Source: Sparassis latifolia (lineage: Eukaryota > Basidiomycota > Agaricomycetes > Polyporales > Sparassidaceae). From it: a DNA stretch of 64,000 nucleotides. Every line of letters begins with the position of its first letter. Position 1 is the stretch's first letter. Position numbers and translations under genes: made by a program. Under the pieces are notes generated by a model, which was not told the DNA's origin, did not search any database, and saw nothing but the letters and a program-made list of their open reading frames with translations. The stretch spans positions 1,984,001 through 2,048,000 of the forward strand of contig CM031561.1 of assembly GCA_018466975.1 (NCBI GenBank), given 5' to 3'. This document shows positions 35,692 to 46,255 of this stretch, piece by piece.

Positions 35692-37397
35692 ATGTTTCCT
35701 TTCCTTCCACGGAAAATCGCGCAGCCCTCGAAAACTGTGCGCGCACCAGCAGCGTCCAACCGTCCGACGACGACCCCACAGACACCCGTAACCCAAGAAA
35801 ACATACAAAACGCGCCAGATTCCCAAGCTAAAGCCAAAGGGAAGGAGAAAGTGGAGGACAATGGCCTATCCGAGGACGACTATGCCATCCTCGTTATGCT
35901 GTCTCTGTCCGACCATATTATTTGGGCTGACGCTGATCTGAGGAGGACTATAGCTTCTGGTGATGAAGGGTGTCAGTACTTTATTCCTTATGTTCCTCAG
36001 TTAACTACTTATGGTCCCGCTATCGTCTTTCAGACATTCCGTTGAGCTATCTCATGCGTCATTCACCATTCTTGTCGAACTTGACACCTTCACCTGTTGA
36101 AGCCGTGTTAGCGAAAGCAATACGCACTCATACTAGCGACCACCTAGATGTTCGCATGTTAGTCTCAGAACCATCGCGTTCATCATGGCGTGGAAAGGAT
36201 ACGACCGAAGAGGATGTGGGAGGGTTCGAAGTGAGAAGGAAAACCTGGCGGACAGTTCTGCAAGTGGCTCGCAATTATGCCAGGCATGAATGGGAGTCTA
36301 GAACGATTTACATGGTATGTTCAACTGCAGTGCTTCTCGTGATGGGACGGTAACTCTGTCTATCTTGTAGGAGAACATTCCACTCCAACACCGAAGCATT
36401 GCCGGGATCTACAGGTTCACCGAGTCGTTGCTAGCAGGCTCGTCGTCGTATTCAGGGACATCACAGCCCGTACAGAGTATCCTGCTTCCGCCGCACCACC
36501 AAGACAAACCTGGCGATCAGCCCAAGTGCAAGGGCTTCGCCCTCGTAATTTTCCTACATCTCGAGAGCGCGGAGTTACTCCTCTCTCAGTGGCATTGGAG
36601 TCCAAGACGACTAGATGAACGCGGCGTGAAACATATCACGGAAGCTGGGGAAGCAGTCAAATTTGGCTTCCGTACACTTCGAAAAGCGCAATGGGACAGA
36701 TTGAAAGAGGAATATCTACTCTACCGCCAGATGCTCCTCGATGAGACCGCTCGAGTAGAAGTCCACGAACACCCAACCGTAGAGATTCATGAGCAACCGC
36801 AATTCTTTGATACGGCGGATAACACTCTCAATGAATCGCCTGCCGGCCCAATGCACTGTGCGCCGTACCCTCAAGGCTGTCTCGTATTCGTGCGTAACAT
36901 ACACCCAGAGACGAACAAGACCACCCTGCGCACCCTGTTTTCTCAGGCATTTCTTGGTTCCTCTCCAGGCATGGACCAGTTAGATTACGTTGACTTCAAC
37001 AAGGGCATGGAGACGGTAAGTCTCCTAACCGGAAACCACACGATAGTATTAATCCAGTCTGCAGTGCTACCTCCGTCTCACTACGCCCCACCACACTGAA
37101 GTGCTCACAAAGTTCTTCGCCATAAATCCGAAGATTCAAAGCCTGGGTCTGGACAGCAGTGGCACTGACGCCAGCGCAACGAATAAGGACAAGACGATCG
37201 CCATGGAGGTTGTCGGTGGCACCAGAGAAGAGTTGTATTGGACGAAGGTGCCGGAAAAGGTGCGTCGACAGGCTGTCGAGAAGGCGTTTGCGAAGGCTCT
37301 ACCCCACGAAGGTACGGACGCTACAGGAGAACACCACGATGCATCCGAGCAGACGGAAGTGAAACACAAACGGAAGCGCAGGAAACACAACGGTTAA
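35692..37397 (+). CDS. La-related protein, LARP7 family (La motif, RRM1, xRRM)
   Basis: ATG 35,692. First exon to about 35,959, intron ending ttcag at 36,033, then more exons with introns at about 36,315-36,370 and 37,015-37,059. After a Pro/Thr-rich start the La motif is visible: LSDHIIWADADLRRTIAS joined to DIPLSYLMRHSPFLSNL. RRM1: SRTIYMENIPLQHR...CKGFALVIFLHLESAE. C-terminal RRM: GCLVFVRNIHPETNKTTL, then YVDFNKGMETCYLRL, with the Y-x-D and the following Arg expected of the LARP7 xRRM. An added helix region follows (EELYWTKVPEKVRRQ), then a Lys/Arg tail KHKRKRRKHNG. LARP7 proteins protect 3' ends of 7SK or telomerase RNA (p65, Pof8). In a fungus the telomerase role is the more likely. Convergent with the NADAR gene 120 bp away. 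Confidence 0.75.
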
Positions 37398-37517
37398 GTC
37401 AAGCCTCGCGGTGCACCATCGCATCTCGCCGTGCTGTTGTTGTTACACCGATCATCCAAAATGCAACACGACACCAGCGTGCAATATAGTACAATGCTTA
37501 CGACCGGATCATCCAGA

Positions 37518-39258
37518 TCAAGTGTTCGGTCCCTCTGTACGCAGCCGATCCCTTACGCGCATTAATGCCCTGCCGAGCTCGTTCGCCCCTTCGCCTAGGG
37601 ATCCATCTCCCCAGAAGGGATCATTGAGTTCCGAATATACAAGCTCTGCTGTACCAGTGTGCATCAAAAGAGTGCACAGATCTGGATGCTGCACGAACTT
37701 ATGGTACAGCGCGACGTCCATCTGCAGCACAGGATCATGGGTAAGCAACCCACACTGACACGTTGCATTGCGACGGAGACACGCACCATCTGAAGGACGA
37801 CGTGCTCCCAATCGGGTCTGATGTGCCGTTGCTTGTCTGCAGCGATCGCGGCCGCCTCATTCGGGGTGGTGCATTTTCGTATGCGCTCTGCGATGTCCGG
37901 CCGGCTTTCCATGAACTTGAACGCCTCCAACAGATGGAACGCTGTAGGATATCGCTTGTGCTCGTAACGCACCCCGTGCGGCGAGAAGTGCAAAAGTCCC
38001 GAAAGCTCGTTTTGGCGGTCAATCTTCAGCGCGTGCGGACGCAATGGTGCAGGTGTGCCTGTGCGTACAGCAGGATTGGGCGATGCACTATGAGCAGGCT
38101 CAGGCATTGGCATGGGTGTGAGCACGGGCACTATTGGTGCAGGCGCTGCGCCGGCGACCTGCACCATCTGTGGAGGGATGCTGTAGACAAGGGCCTTTGT
38201 TCCATCTGGCATTTCTTGCAGAGTATGCATGCCAGCATGCACACCCCCGACGACGGGAGCACTCTCCTGTTGGGCCTGGTCGTCATCTTCATCATGTCGC
38301 CGACGTGAGCCAAACACACCCAACAGGCCTCTGCGCCGCCCTTGACGGCTTCCCCCCGAGCTGCTGTGCGAGCGGAAGGACCCTATTGGTACTGAATTGG
38401 TTCTCTGCAGTTTGGAGAACGGATCTACGACCTCCCCGCTTTCCTTCAGATTGCGCAGGATTGATCTGTACGGTGAGTCTAGAAAGAAATTTTTGGGCGG
38501 TACTGGTATCGGGTTGTGGGGATAGAGACCATAAAAATCATCGTATGGCGACGTTGCGTGTTCTTGGTGACCATACTGACCTGGCGCAAGTCGGGTTGGT
38601 CGTGAGTGCGGCCGTGGTGTGGGATTGGAGATCTGAGGTTCAGGAAAGGTGACCGGCGAGGGCATGGACGGTGCTTGGGCTGGTGGAGGCGGTGGAGGCA
38701 CCTGCGGGATAACGGGAGGCTGGGCAGCAGTCTGTTGTTGCTGGTACTGCGCTGGGATGACAGGTTCTGGCATTTGCATGGTCGCAGCTTGCATGACTGG
38801 GACGCGCATCATAGGCTGCGCCTGTGCAGGTTGCACGCCGGGCTGCACGGCTACTTGCGGCTGCGAGTAGACGAACCCTGGTGGTGGTGCCGTCACCGGA
38901 ACCGGCTGCTGCACGAAGGTCATCTGCGGCGGCGGCGGCTCTGCGTGCTCGCCGCATCACATCGTCAACCTTGATTGGGAGGACTGCAGAGGCAGGACGC
39001 ACGGAAGTATTGGGGCTGCGCGTACCCGGGAAGAAAGGGCTGAGGAGCGAACACGGGTACCAAACCCTGTGGTGCATGTTGCGGTCGGTACGCCTGCTCT
39101 TCAGGGTAGTAATCTTCTGCGCGGTGCCGCCGCCGGGTCGACTGGAACTCTTGGGGTCGTTGTGTGCGCGATCGCGAGAGGGTTCCACTGCGGGGGTATC
39201 TCTGTGCAAGGTCATAGTCGTATCCATATGTGCCTGCACGAGAAGGATTATTTCCCAT
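37518..39258 (-). CDS. NADAR-domain protein with possible N-myristoylation
   Basis: First exon starts MGNNPSRAGTYGYD (39,258) and contains a Tyr/Gln/Arg-rich region. After an intron around 38,930-38,990 a long Pro/Gln-rich stretch follows (PPPPPPAQAPSMPSP) and then FFLDSPYRSILRNLKESG. The C-terminal NADAR domain reads LLHFSPHGVRYEHKRYPTAF, LLEAFKFMESRPDIAERI and AAAIAADKQRHIRPDWEHV. An intron at 37,722-37,786 follows, then MDVALYHKFVQHPDL, LLMHTGTAELVYSE, DPFWGDG and GANELGRALMRVRDRL. NADAR proteins cleave N-glycosidic bonds: YbiA acts on riboflavin intermediates and others remove ADP-ribose from DNA. The conserved E in AFHLLEAFKF and the D-x-F-W are present. MGNNPSR fits the myristoylation rule, so the protein may sit at a membrane. 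Confidence 0.83.
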
Positions 39259-40478
39259 CCGTCTCGTTCAGTGATTTGAGAACTTGATTGAGATAACGAA
39301 TCGAGTACTAGTTGGACTTCTGCAGGATAGAACAGAATGAGAAACGAGATATTTTTGGGATCGCCTCTGAAATATAGTGAATTCCGGTCATGGATTATGT
39401 AGTACCGTGGCACCAGCTACCGTACACCAATCAGACCCTAACCTAAGCTAAGCAGACCACAATAAGAGCACGTGTATCCTCAAGGAAACTCTACTGATTT
39501 TGAGCAGGTCCGTTTTCCGGCCGGCATCGTTCAGCCACCAAAACATACGTGACCGAAAATTCAAGAGACGCATTGCACAAAAGTAGGGGGGACTCCGTAG
39601 GTGACCATTTTATTGCTTTGTTGCAATGGTAACTTACCACTGGCAGGCCAGGATTCTCGAGCGCTGTCTGGAAGCTCCGTCCTCGCAGAGGACTCCTCTG
39701 CCCCCCAAGTACTTCAGAACGACATGGTATGAAGCTCGTCATGGACGGTGCCCTCGCGATGCCGCCCTCCGATGTCCACCTCCCCCCAAGTGTTAAGCTC
39801 CCACTTCGACAGAAACACAAGCAGACGAAAAGGTGGCCCGTTGTCAGCAGCAACCAAGGTATGTGGGCATCGTGCACCAACGTGCACGGTGACCCGCGTC
39901 CCCCCCCTCTCTCGTGACCATCCAGTGTAGCTCTCATCCCCGCTGTTGTTTTTTACATGCACAAGACGCAAGACGACGAGGACGAGGACGACACCATTGT
40001 CAAGGACGAGCTATGGACGTGTACGGCGCACTACTACGCGGCCTTACTCATGCGTACGGGCTATCCCGCTTTTCCCGTGATCGTCGTTTCCTGCACCCAG
40101 ACATAAGACGACAAAAACGAAGACGCGGGAGCAACAAGAGATGACAGCGCAGGTCCGTACATGGCGTACAACCTTCCTCGGGACCCGTTCCTCATCTTCT
40201 ACACCTAGAATGTAAGACATCGAGAAGAAAAGTGTCTCCGCAAAGAACGCCGACGCGGTGATGTTGGTGCTATGCATTGTACCGTCTGCCTGCGCTCTTC
40301 AGCCCTCACCAGGCTCTCAGACTGGGCCTCGATCCAAAGCCGCCTGTGTGCTTTCCTAGCTTTATTCTTCATGTTTTATCTCTTGTTCATACGCACCCCC
40401 GGAAGATTTCGTGTGCAACACGTGTTCCAGCATGTTGTAAGTCAATAGAAGTTTTTTTGTCGAGGGCGCGATAAGTTG
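39259..40478. other. intergenic, unclear coding traces
   Basis: About 1.2 kb upstream of the NADAR gene. A minus-strand open frame at 39,491-39,937 shows no recognisable domain. Plus-strand frames near 39,950-40,280 are acidic (QDDEDEDDTIVKDE) but broken by stops. No gene called. Confidence 0.4.
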
Positions 40479-40564
40479 CCTTCGATAGCTCAGTTGGAAG
40501 AGCGCAAGACTGTAATTGGTTGCAATTGATCTTGATGTCGCTGGTTCGATCCCGGCTCGAAGGA
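40479..40564 (+). tRNA. tRNA-Tyr (GTA) with intron
   Basis: Acceptor arms ccttcga and tcgaagg, D arm tagctcagttggaagagcg, T arm ctggttcgatcccgg, discriminator A. The anticodon arm caaga-ctGTAa is closed by tcttg only if about 13 bases (ttggttgcaattg) are removed one base 3' of the anticodon, the normal place for a tRNA intron. Mature length about 73. A T run (ttgctttt) follows within 30 bp. Confidence 0.9.
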
Positions 40565-41160
40565 CTGGGTTGTCTCTCCATTTCTTGCTTTTCTGAGCAA
40601 ACACGTGCCCCGACCTAAATCCAGTTATTTCAGGACCCCCCGCAATCCCCTACGAGCCCCGATGCCTGAATCCCCGAAATTGGGCCCGCCGCAGGCCGGA
40701 CCTCCGATCTCGGACCCCCGAAAATGGTCGAAAAACCGGTACAACTTGTGTCCAGAAATCCCGGAATTGTCCCCTTTGGCCCGAGGTTCAGTGCGAAACC
40801 CCCGGAAAATGGTTCCTGGAAGAAAATTTCCTGGAGACCTTCAATGTGGAAGGATTTTCCGGCGAAAATTCGTTTTGAACCCGGCAGAAGCCCATTTCTC
40901 ATCGTAGATGTTTGATCCCAAATTTCCCGAAACTGGCTGGGACCTTGCAAGGGTGCGAAACCCCCGAATGTTTCCACCCACAGAGAGCAAGTCATTGGGT
41001 GCACCATGGAAAGACCCCTGAGCCAATTTCGGACAAAATTCGGACTTTTGAGAGCCTCATGCATGGTTTTTCACGGACAAATCAAGGGGGCTTCCTAAGT
41101 GCTCGGTAGCTGAGCTACGGAGTGGAGTGTGCACGGCTCACTAAGATAGCACGTTTGCCG
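40565..41160. repeat. degenerate repeat of CCCCGAAAAT-type words
   Basis: Words such as cccccgaaaatgg, cccccggaaaatgg, tccccgaaattggg, atttcccgaaactgg and cccccgaatg recur every 30-60 bp. The open frames across it have no domain and odd composition. This looks like a non-coding repeat rather than a gene. Confidence 0.5.
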
Positions 41161-41539
41161 TGCAATGTTGAGTGCTAGTCTTGCGGGTTGGGGAGAGGTG
41201 GATTCCGGCAGCGGCTCAAGCTCGGAGCGGGCTGCAATAGGCGCCTCACAGGACTGCGACGGCCCGAGAAGTCAGTGGGCGACCGGCAGCGGAGGGGCGA
41301 AATGTGAGGGGAGCCTGAGCGGAGAGAATCGCGGAATCCAACTCGAGCGTGAAGCGGCGGAAAGTCGTTGAGAACACGGCTAACCACCCAAGGAGCGCAG
41401 CCCACAACAGTCGTGGCTCAACGTGAGCCCGCTGACTTCCCCAACCCAGGGCTAGCGTTCCGCAGCAAGAGATCAGGTCAGAGCATATGACGACATGCAT
41501 TACAGCATAGACAACAGATACACAGCATTATGGAAGTAA
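41161..41539. other. right-hand (3') flank of the DIRS-type element
   Basis: G-rich non-coding stretch after the recombinase stop, possibly the 3' repeat of the element. I could not match it to the 5' side at 56,882-57,100. Confidence 0.35.
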
Positions 41540-42876
41540 CTACAAAGAATATTTCTTTTTGAAAGAGTCCATTGCAGAGGAAGTAAGCTGCAAACGAGAG
41601 GAAGTGAAAGATTGTGAGATGAAGAGGGGTAATATGGACTCAATTTTCTGCCAGTACTCGAGAAAAGCACGCGACTTCCAACTGCCCTGCGTGGCAATGA
41701 CATCCGGATGAGTACCGCGAAGCAACAGCTCGGTCGCGCCGCCGATGCGGAAACAATTTCCGGTGAGATGTTCGAAACCGGCTGCTGCCCAGGCCGCGTT
41801 GACGCGGATGAGAAACCAGTCACGCGTCATCAGCGCCCAACCCGCGGTGTCACTTGTTTCGAATGCGAAGAATGGTGCATACGCGGGCACGCGGGCGTTC
41901 GCCCGTAGGTGATGGCGCAAGGCGACGACGGCGGAGCTAAATTCGCGAATCGGTGGCGATGATGTCGGCGCCGAGCTGCTAGTCGTCTTGGTCAGGGTAC
42001 ATGAAATCGGTGTACTGAGTACCTCCCAGTAATGTGCGATAAACAGCGGCGTGTGCGCGCGACATGTGATTGGGTCAAACGCACCCACGGAAGGGATAAC
42101 TAGCTCACCAAGTCTGTAAGGGTGTTAGCAGAAAGAAAGGAGGGAGGCCAGATGGCATGTGCGCACCGACGACAGCACCAAAAGGCAACATATGCCACAG
42201 CATACACGGCGGCATCGAATGAGTCAGATAGGTCGAGATTGGCGCGCAGCGCATACAAGTGCTCGACAGTGACTGGTGCATGCTTCTCCTTTGAAGCTGG
42301 AGCAGTCTTAGAAATGGCCGAGCACATCACTTTGAGCATTTTCGCGCCTTGCCACGGGGCGCCGTGCAACGCATGCCAGAAGGATAGGCCCGCCATCCAG
42401 GTGTCCACGGTTGACCGCGCGACACTCCCACTCCACTGCGCGATGAATGCGGCTAAGAGCGGCTCCGCCACCGGCATGCGGAGGTCCTCTGAGATTGCAA
42501 GGCAGTCACAGAACTGGGTGAAGCGTAGTAGTCCGGCACCATAGTTCTTCCGAGTACTGGGGTTGAGAGAGGAGAGCATGACATTAAATAGTTGTACTGA
42601 AGCTGCAGATGAGGTCTGCGCAGAGAGAGAGGCACGAAAACGAACGGCGTGAGGTGTGGTCCAAAGTGCAAGGCAATCGCGCACTAGGACGTGAGGACGA
42701 AAAAGAGAAGGGATGACTTTGTTCTCAGAATGGGGCTGTCTAGGTTTTCGCCGAGCCAGTGTTCGTGACGAAAGGCCAATGCATGCTGTTTCAGCCTGAA
42801 CAGCACTCAACCTCCCACACTGGGACGACGCGCTCGCACGTGCGGGCGCAGAGGATGACGAGGTTGTATTAGACAT
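41540..42876 (-). CDS. tyrosine recombinase of the DIRS-type element
   Basis: N-terminal SAM-like part: LNPSTRKNYGAGLLRFTQFC, then MPVAEPLLAAFIAQWSGSV and STVDTWMAGLSFWHALHG. A likely intron at about 42,113-42,165 joins AFWCCR to RLGELVIPSVGAFDP, which gives box I with its catalytic Arg. Box II reads GNCFRIGGATELLLRG: the Arg is kept, but the His of the HxxR motif is Asn here. Then TQGSWKSRAFLEYWQK holds the Trp and the Tyr nucleophile. The enzyme would integrate a circular DNA copy without target duplication. The Asn may reduce activity. Without the intron the frame is broken at about 42,100. Confidence 0.75.
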
Positions 42877-44044
42877 TAGCGAGAAAGGATGTGAGCTCCT
42901 CTGAGAGGTGAAAGGGGGGTTGACAGTGAGACATCGAGGGGCTCAGGTCGCCGCGAGAGACCGGATCTGCCAGGTTGTCCTTGGTATTTACATAGCGTAC
43001 GAGAAACAAAATGTTTAGTGACATGGCAATAACCTCCGCATGACGGATAGAGGAGTTGACTTGAAAATTGCGGCTACGACCACGAGTGAATGCACCCTCA
43101 ACGCCCTTGTTGTCACCGCGCACCAGGATGGTAGCGTTGTGGTAACCAAGTGCATCCACCGTTCGGATAGCGAGCTCGACTGCCACCATTTCGGCCCAGC
43201 CGATGTCGTGACCTTGGCCCTTCCAAGCATTGATCGGGCCCCGCCAATGCCATGCGCTCCATTCACCACAGACTATGACCCCAATGCCCCAGGAGGAGGA
43301 TGTGTCAACCCAGATGCCCAGGTCCTGCAACGGGCCACGCGATGCGAGAGAGCGGGCAACACTGGGCACGTTGAGGATAGAGAACCACCACTTCATGTCA
43401 GAGAGGACTGAGTGTGGCGTGAACCGCGGTGCATAAGGGTTGGAGAAGGACGCAATGAAGCTGCAAAGATTAGTGAGGAACGCACGACCGTGCGGGTATA
43501 CGAACGTGATGTGGGAGAGCATGCCATTTATGGACATAGCATCTTGCTGGGACACGCATCCCCGTTCAGCGGTGGCGATGAATGCTGTGAGCTTCGCTAG
43601 ATACTTCGAACGCTTCTCGTCAGGTAGGGCAACCGACTGCTGGTCCAGGTCCCAAAGGAAACCGCTGTAAACTGCACGTGAAGCGTAGTCCGAGTATTTC
43701 GTCTGGTGCCATGGAACACCCAGAGGATTGGTGATATGGAAGATGTCCGCCAGACCATATGCATACTCGCGGGCATCAGAGGCAGCAAGTTGGTCGACCG
43801 GAAAACGGAATGTGATCAGATCGTCAACCTACTTGCGTGATGGTCCGATGTCGTGTGCCCCCAGGATGTCGACGATGGCATCCATCGGCTCGCCCTGCAC
43901 TCCGGTCCCTGATGAGACACCAAACGGGAGAACATGGTCGATGTAGAAGTCACCCGGGTCACATTGAATGACCAGAAATGGCTTGTGCGCAGGTTTGATG
44001 GGAAGATTGCAGAACGCAGAGTCGATGTCAAGACAAGCTGCCTG

Positions 44045-44862
44045 TGTTACGGGGGCCAGTCGTGCCACCGTACATCCGGTTCATCGTCATTAGTGACTAG
44101 GCCTTCGCAAGGGCTCAAGTCAATCATGAGGGGTCCGACCTCCAGTCATAGCGATGACCAGAGGTCGGCCCAGTGGAAATAGTCTTATGAGCGGCAGCGC
44201 TGTCTGCGGACCAGGGTCGATCTGTCGCACAGATGTAGATGGTAAAACTGGTTGATGTGTAACCAGGACAAGATGGGGACTCCAGCTTGTCCTGTCGGTC
44301 TTATATACAAGTACAGGTGTCTGTCTACCTGTAATACTAGAACTACGATTGGTCCATTGGTATCAATACAAGGGCACAGGGTTCGTATACCTGTCCCATG
44401 GTCGTGAGAATGCTGAGTCAGTCATGACTCTGCGTGAGAGACAATCTGTCCATATGGGGAATAGGTCGTGCTGCAAAGACAAGGCAGCAGCGAGGTCGTC
44501 GTGCGTCTAGCGCATGTATCAGGGTCTAGGGTCATGCCCATGAGGTTCGGTATCTGTATCATAAAGGTAAGGCAAAGGTGAGGCAAACATGCCTTTGTCG
44601 TGTGTGTGATAGGAAGTGCATCCTAGGTCTGGATCTCGCACATGAGGTAAACATGCCTTGAGCACAAGGCACATATCATCAGATGATCAGGTAGATCCGT
44701 GCCGGATAGATAAGGGTGATGACCATGATGACATCATGGTCATGTGGTCAGTGACGTCATTGTCACATGGTCAGTCTAGGCTCTGTGACATCATTGTCAC
44801 ATGATCGGTAAAGGTAAAGGCGGAAGTCGTCCGCGCATTCCTCAGAGAGGAGCTTTGTAACA
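44045..44862. mobile_element. 818 bp solo-LTR-like insertion with 5 bp target duplication
   Basis: Starts tgttacgggg and ends tttgtaaca, a perfect 6 bp inverted end TGTTAC/GTAACA with LTR-type TG...CA. It is flanked by gcctg on both sides (44,040-44,044 and 44,863-44,867). Removing it with one gcctg restores the host reverse transcriptase frame. On the minus strand a TATATAAG box lies at about 44,304. No coding frame inside, so most likely a solo LTR of an element not otherwise present here. Inner part has repeats of tgacatcattgtcacatg. Confidence 0.75.
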
Positions 44863-44891
44863 GCCTGCACACCAGAGGGCGCATTGACGAT

Positions 44892-45195
44892 CTGACGAGT
44901 AGGTTAGCAATGTCTGCTGCAGACATGCTCTGGAGTTCACCCACACAAGTAACGGGAATAATCAAATGGTATCCCGCACACCGGGCATGTACCAAAAGAT
45001 GTCAACCTCCCGCGCACCAGGCAATGGTTTCACGATGTGACCTCCTGCGCGCCGGGCAATGATCAAAGTAAAATGCAACCTCCTGCAAGCCAGGCAACAA
45101 TCGCGAATGGAGATCTCCTGTGCACCGGGCAGTGATCTGGGCTACAAGTTCTCCCGCACACCGGGGAAGACCGAGAAGATATTACGAAGGGACTC
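44892..45195. repeat. 304 bp insertion or intron with a ~40 bp minisatellite
   Basis: It separates AEI from VNAPSG of the reverse transcriptase. It is flanked by the direct repeat acgat (44,887-44,891 and 45,196-45,200), which suggests an insertion. It also fits a GT-AG intron on the minus strand (gtgagt...cgtcag). About six copies of a unit like cctcccgcgcaccaggcaat, spaced about 38-45 bp, fill it. Confidence 0.6.
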
Positions 45196-45698
45196 ACGAT
45201 TTCTGCGACCTCAGCCGCAGTGCCTCATTTGGTGGGGAAGTCATCCGAGTTGATCTGGCTATTCACCGAGACCCCAAACTCGTCCTGATATGAGCAGTTC
45301 TGTACAAGACAGAATTTTTTCGAACCAGCCTTTGGAACGACAGCGAGTGGAGAAGAAATGAAGAAGGAGCCCAAGATGTGCTCAACTTGAGCCTGCGAGT
45401 ATGGACCAGTCATGCGTCCAAGAGAGACTTGCTCGGAGATATACTGGGGAATGAAATTGATGTGCTCAGAACCGGAAGAATGATTAGAAGGAGCGAACGT
45501 GCGAAGGAGTGGAGCGAAATCACCAATAGGAAAGCTGTGATGTAATTTGCGAGGCAAGAAAGGGTAACACTGAAGAAGGCCGAGTGTATGAAGAATGGAC
45601 TCGAAGGTGTCAGCATCGTAAGGAGTAATGATGCGCTCACGCTCCGAGGCACCGCTTAGCCGCAGCAGCATGACCGTCGGAACCGCAGAGAAAGCAGA

Positions 45699-45952
45699 TA
45701 TAATGGGGGGCGAGGCCTTATCACACCGAACCTCAGATACAGTGCACCAAGCTCTATTCTGGAGCGTCGTGCGTGTATCAAGGTCGTGGTGTGTTAAGTC
45801 TCTGACTTCAACACACCGATGCGCGCTCGATACACGCAGAGTGCATACAAACAGTACACAACAATTATGTAATACATAATGAGATTAGATAAGATTAGGG
45901 CACAAGTACCGCTTGGTACTTGTGCCCTGCAATACAACAGCAGCACGTTACA
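45699..45952 (-). repeat. chromovirus LTR (3' LTR)
   Basis: 254 bp, minus-strand reading TGTAACGTGC...CCCATTATA. A perfect 13 bp hairpin gggcacaagtacc/ggtacttgtgccc lies at 45,898-45,927. A second nested hairpin is closed by gcgtgtatc/gatacacgc. Confidence 0.93.
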
Positions 45953-46255
45953 CCCTCCCCCACCGGACACGTTCCACGGGACCATAGCACTGACTGCGCC
46001 ATCGAATGGATGATGCAGGCGGCAACACGAGGTGGTACGGTAGGACGAGGCAAGGCAACGGGTGAAGGCGACAACAGACACGGCCAGAACACACAGGCGG
46101 GTTGTGGGCACACGGAGGGTACGCATCACGTCCCCAGCTGTGGCCCACAGCAGCACATCAATGGGGGGCACGCCAGCATGAGCTAGTGGCCGCCCATGTC
46201 GGCTGCCAGCAGGGGCATTGCCAGCGCCGGGTGTGGGTGGTTCGGGGTCTGGCGG

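Larger units (their letters stand above)
42869..45693 (-). pseudogene. reverse transcriptase and RNase H of the DIRS-type element, interrupted
   Basis: The N-terminal part reads PYDADTFESILHTLGLLQCY and PLAVVPKAGSKKFCLVQNCS. After two interruptions (44,892-45,195 and 44,045-44,862) comes the first catalytic Asp in AACLDIDSAFCNLPIKP, then IDHVLPFGVSSG. A TAG at 43,829-43,831 stands directly before VDDLITFRFP, the catalytic DD motif. RNase H follows: IWVDTSSSWGIGVIV (Asp), WAEMVAVELAI (Glu), ILVRGDNKGV (Asp), NTKDNLADPVSRG (Asp). All RNase H acidic residues are present. The frame is open from 43,597 to 42,869 apart from small joins. Confidence 0.78.

Noticed and set aside
39491..39937. 148-codon minus-strand frame upstream of the NADAR gene
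   Set aside because: No domain and a strong overlap with other frames. The NADAR gene has a clear start at 39,258.
40605..41109. Open frames on both strands right after tRNA-Tyr (about 100-144 codons)
   Set aside because: They follow the CCCCGAAAAT repeat words, have no domain and overlap each other on opposite strands.
44960..45180. CRISPR-like array of ~20 bp repeats with ~20 bp spacers
   Set aside because: Spacing resembles an array, but the repeats are degenerate, only about six units are present, there are no cas genes and it lies inside a retroelement of a fungus.
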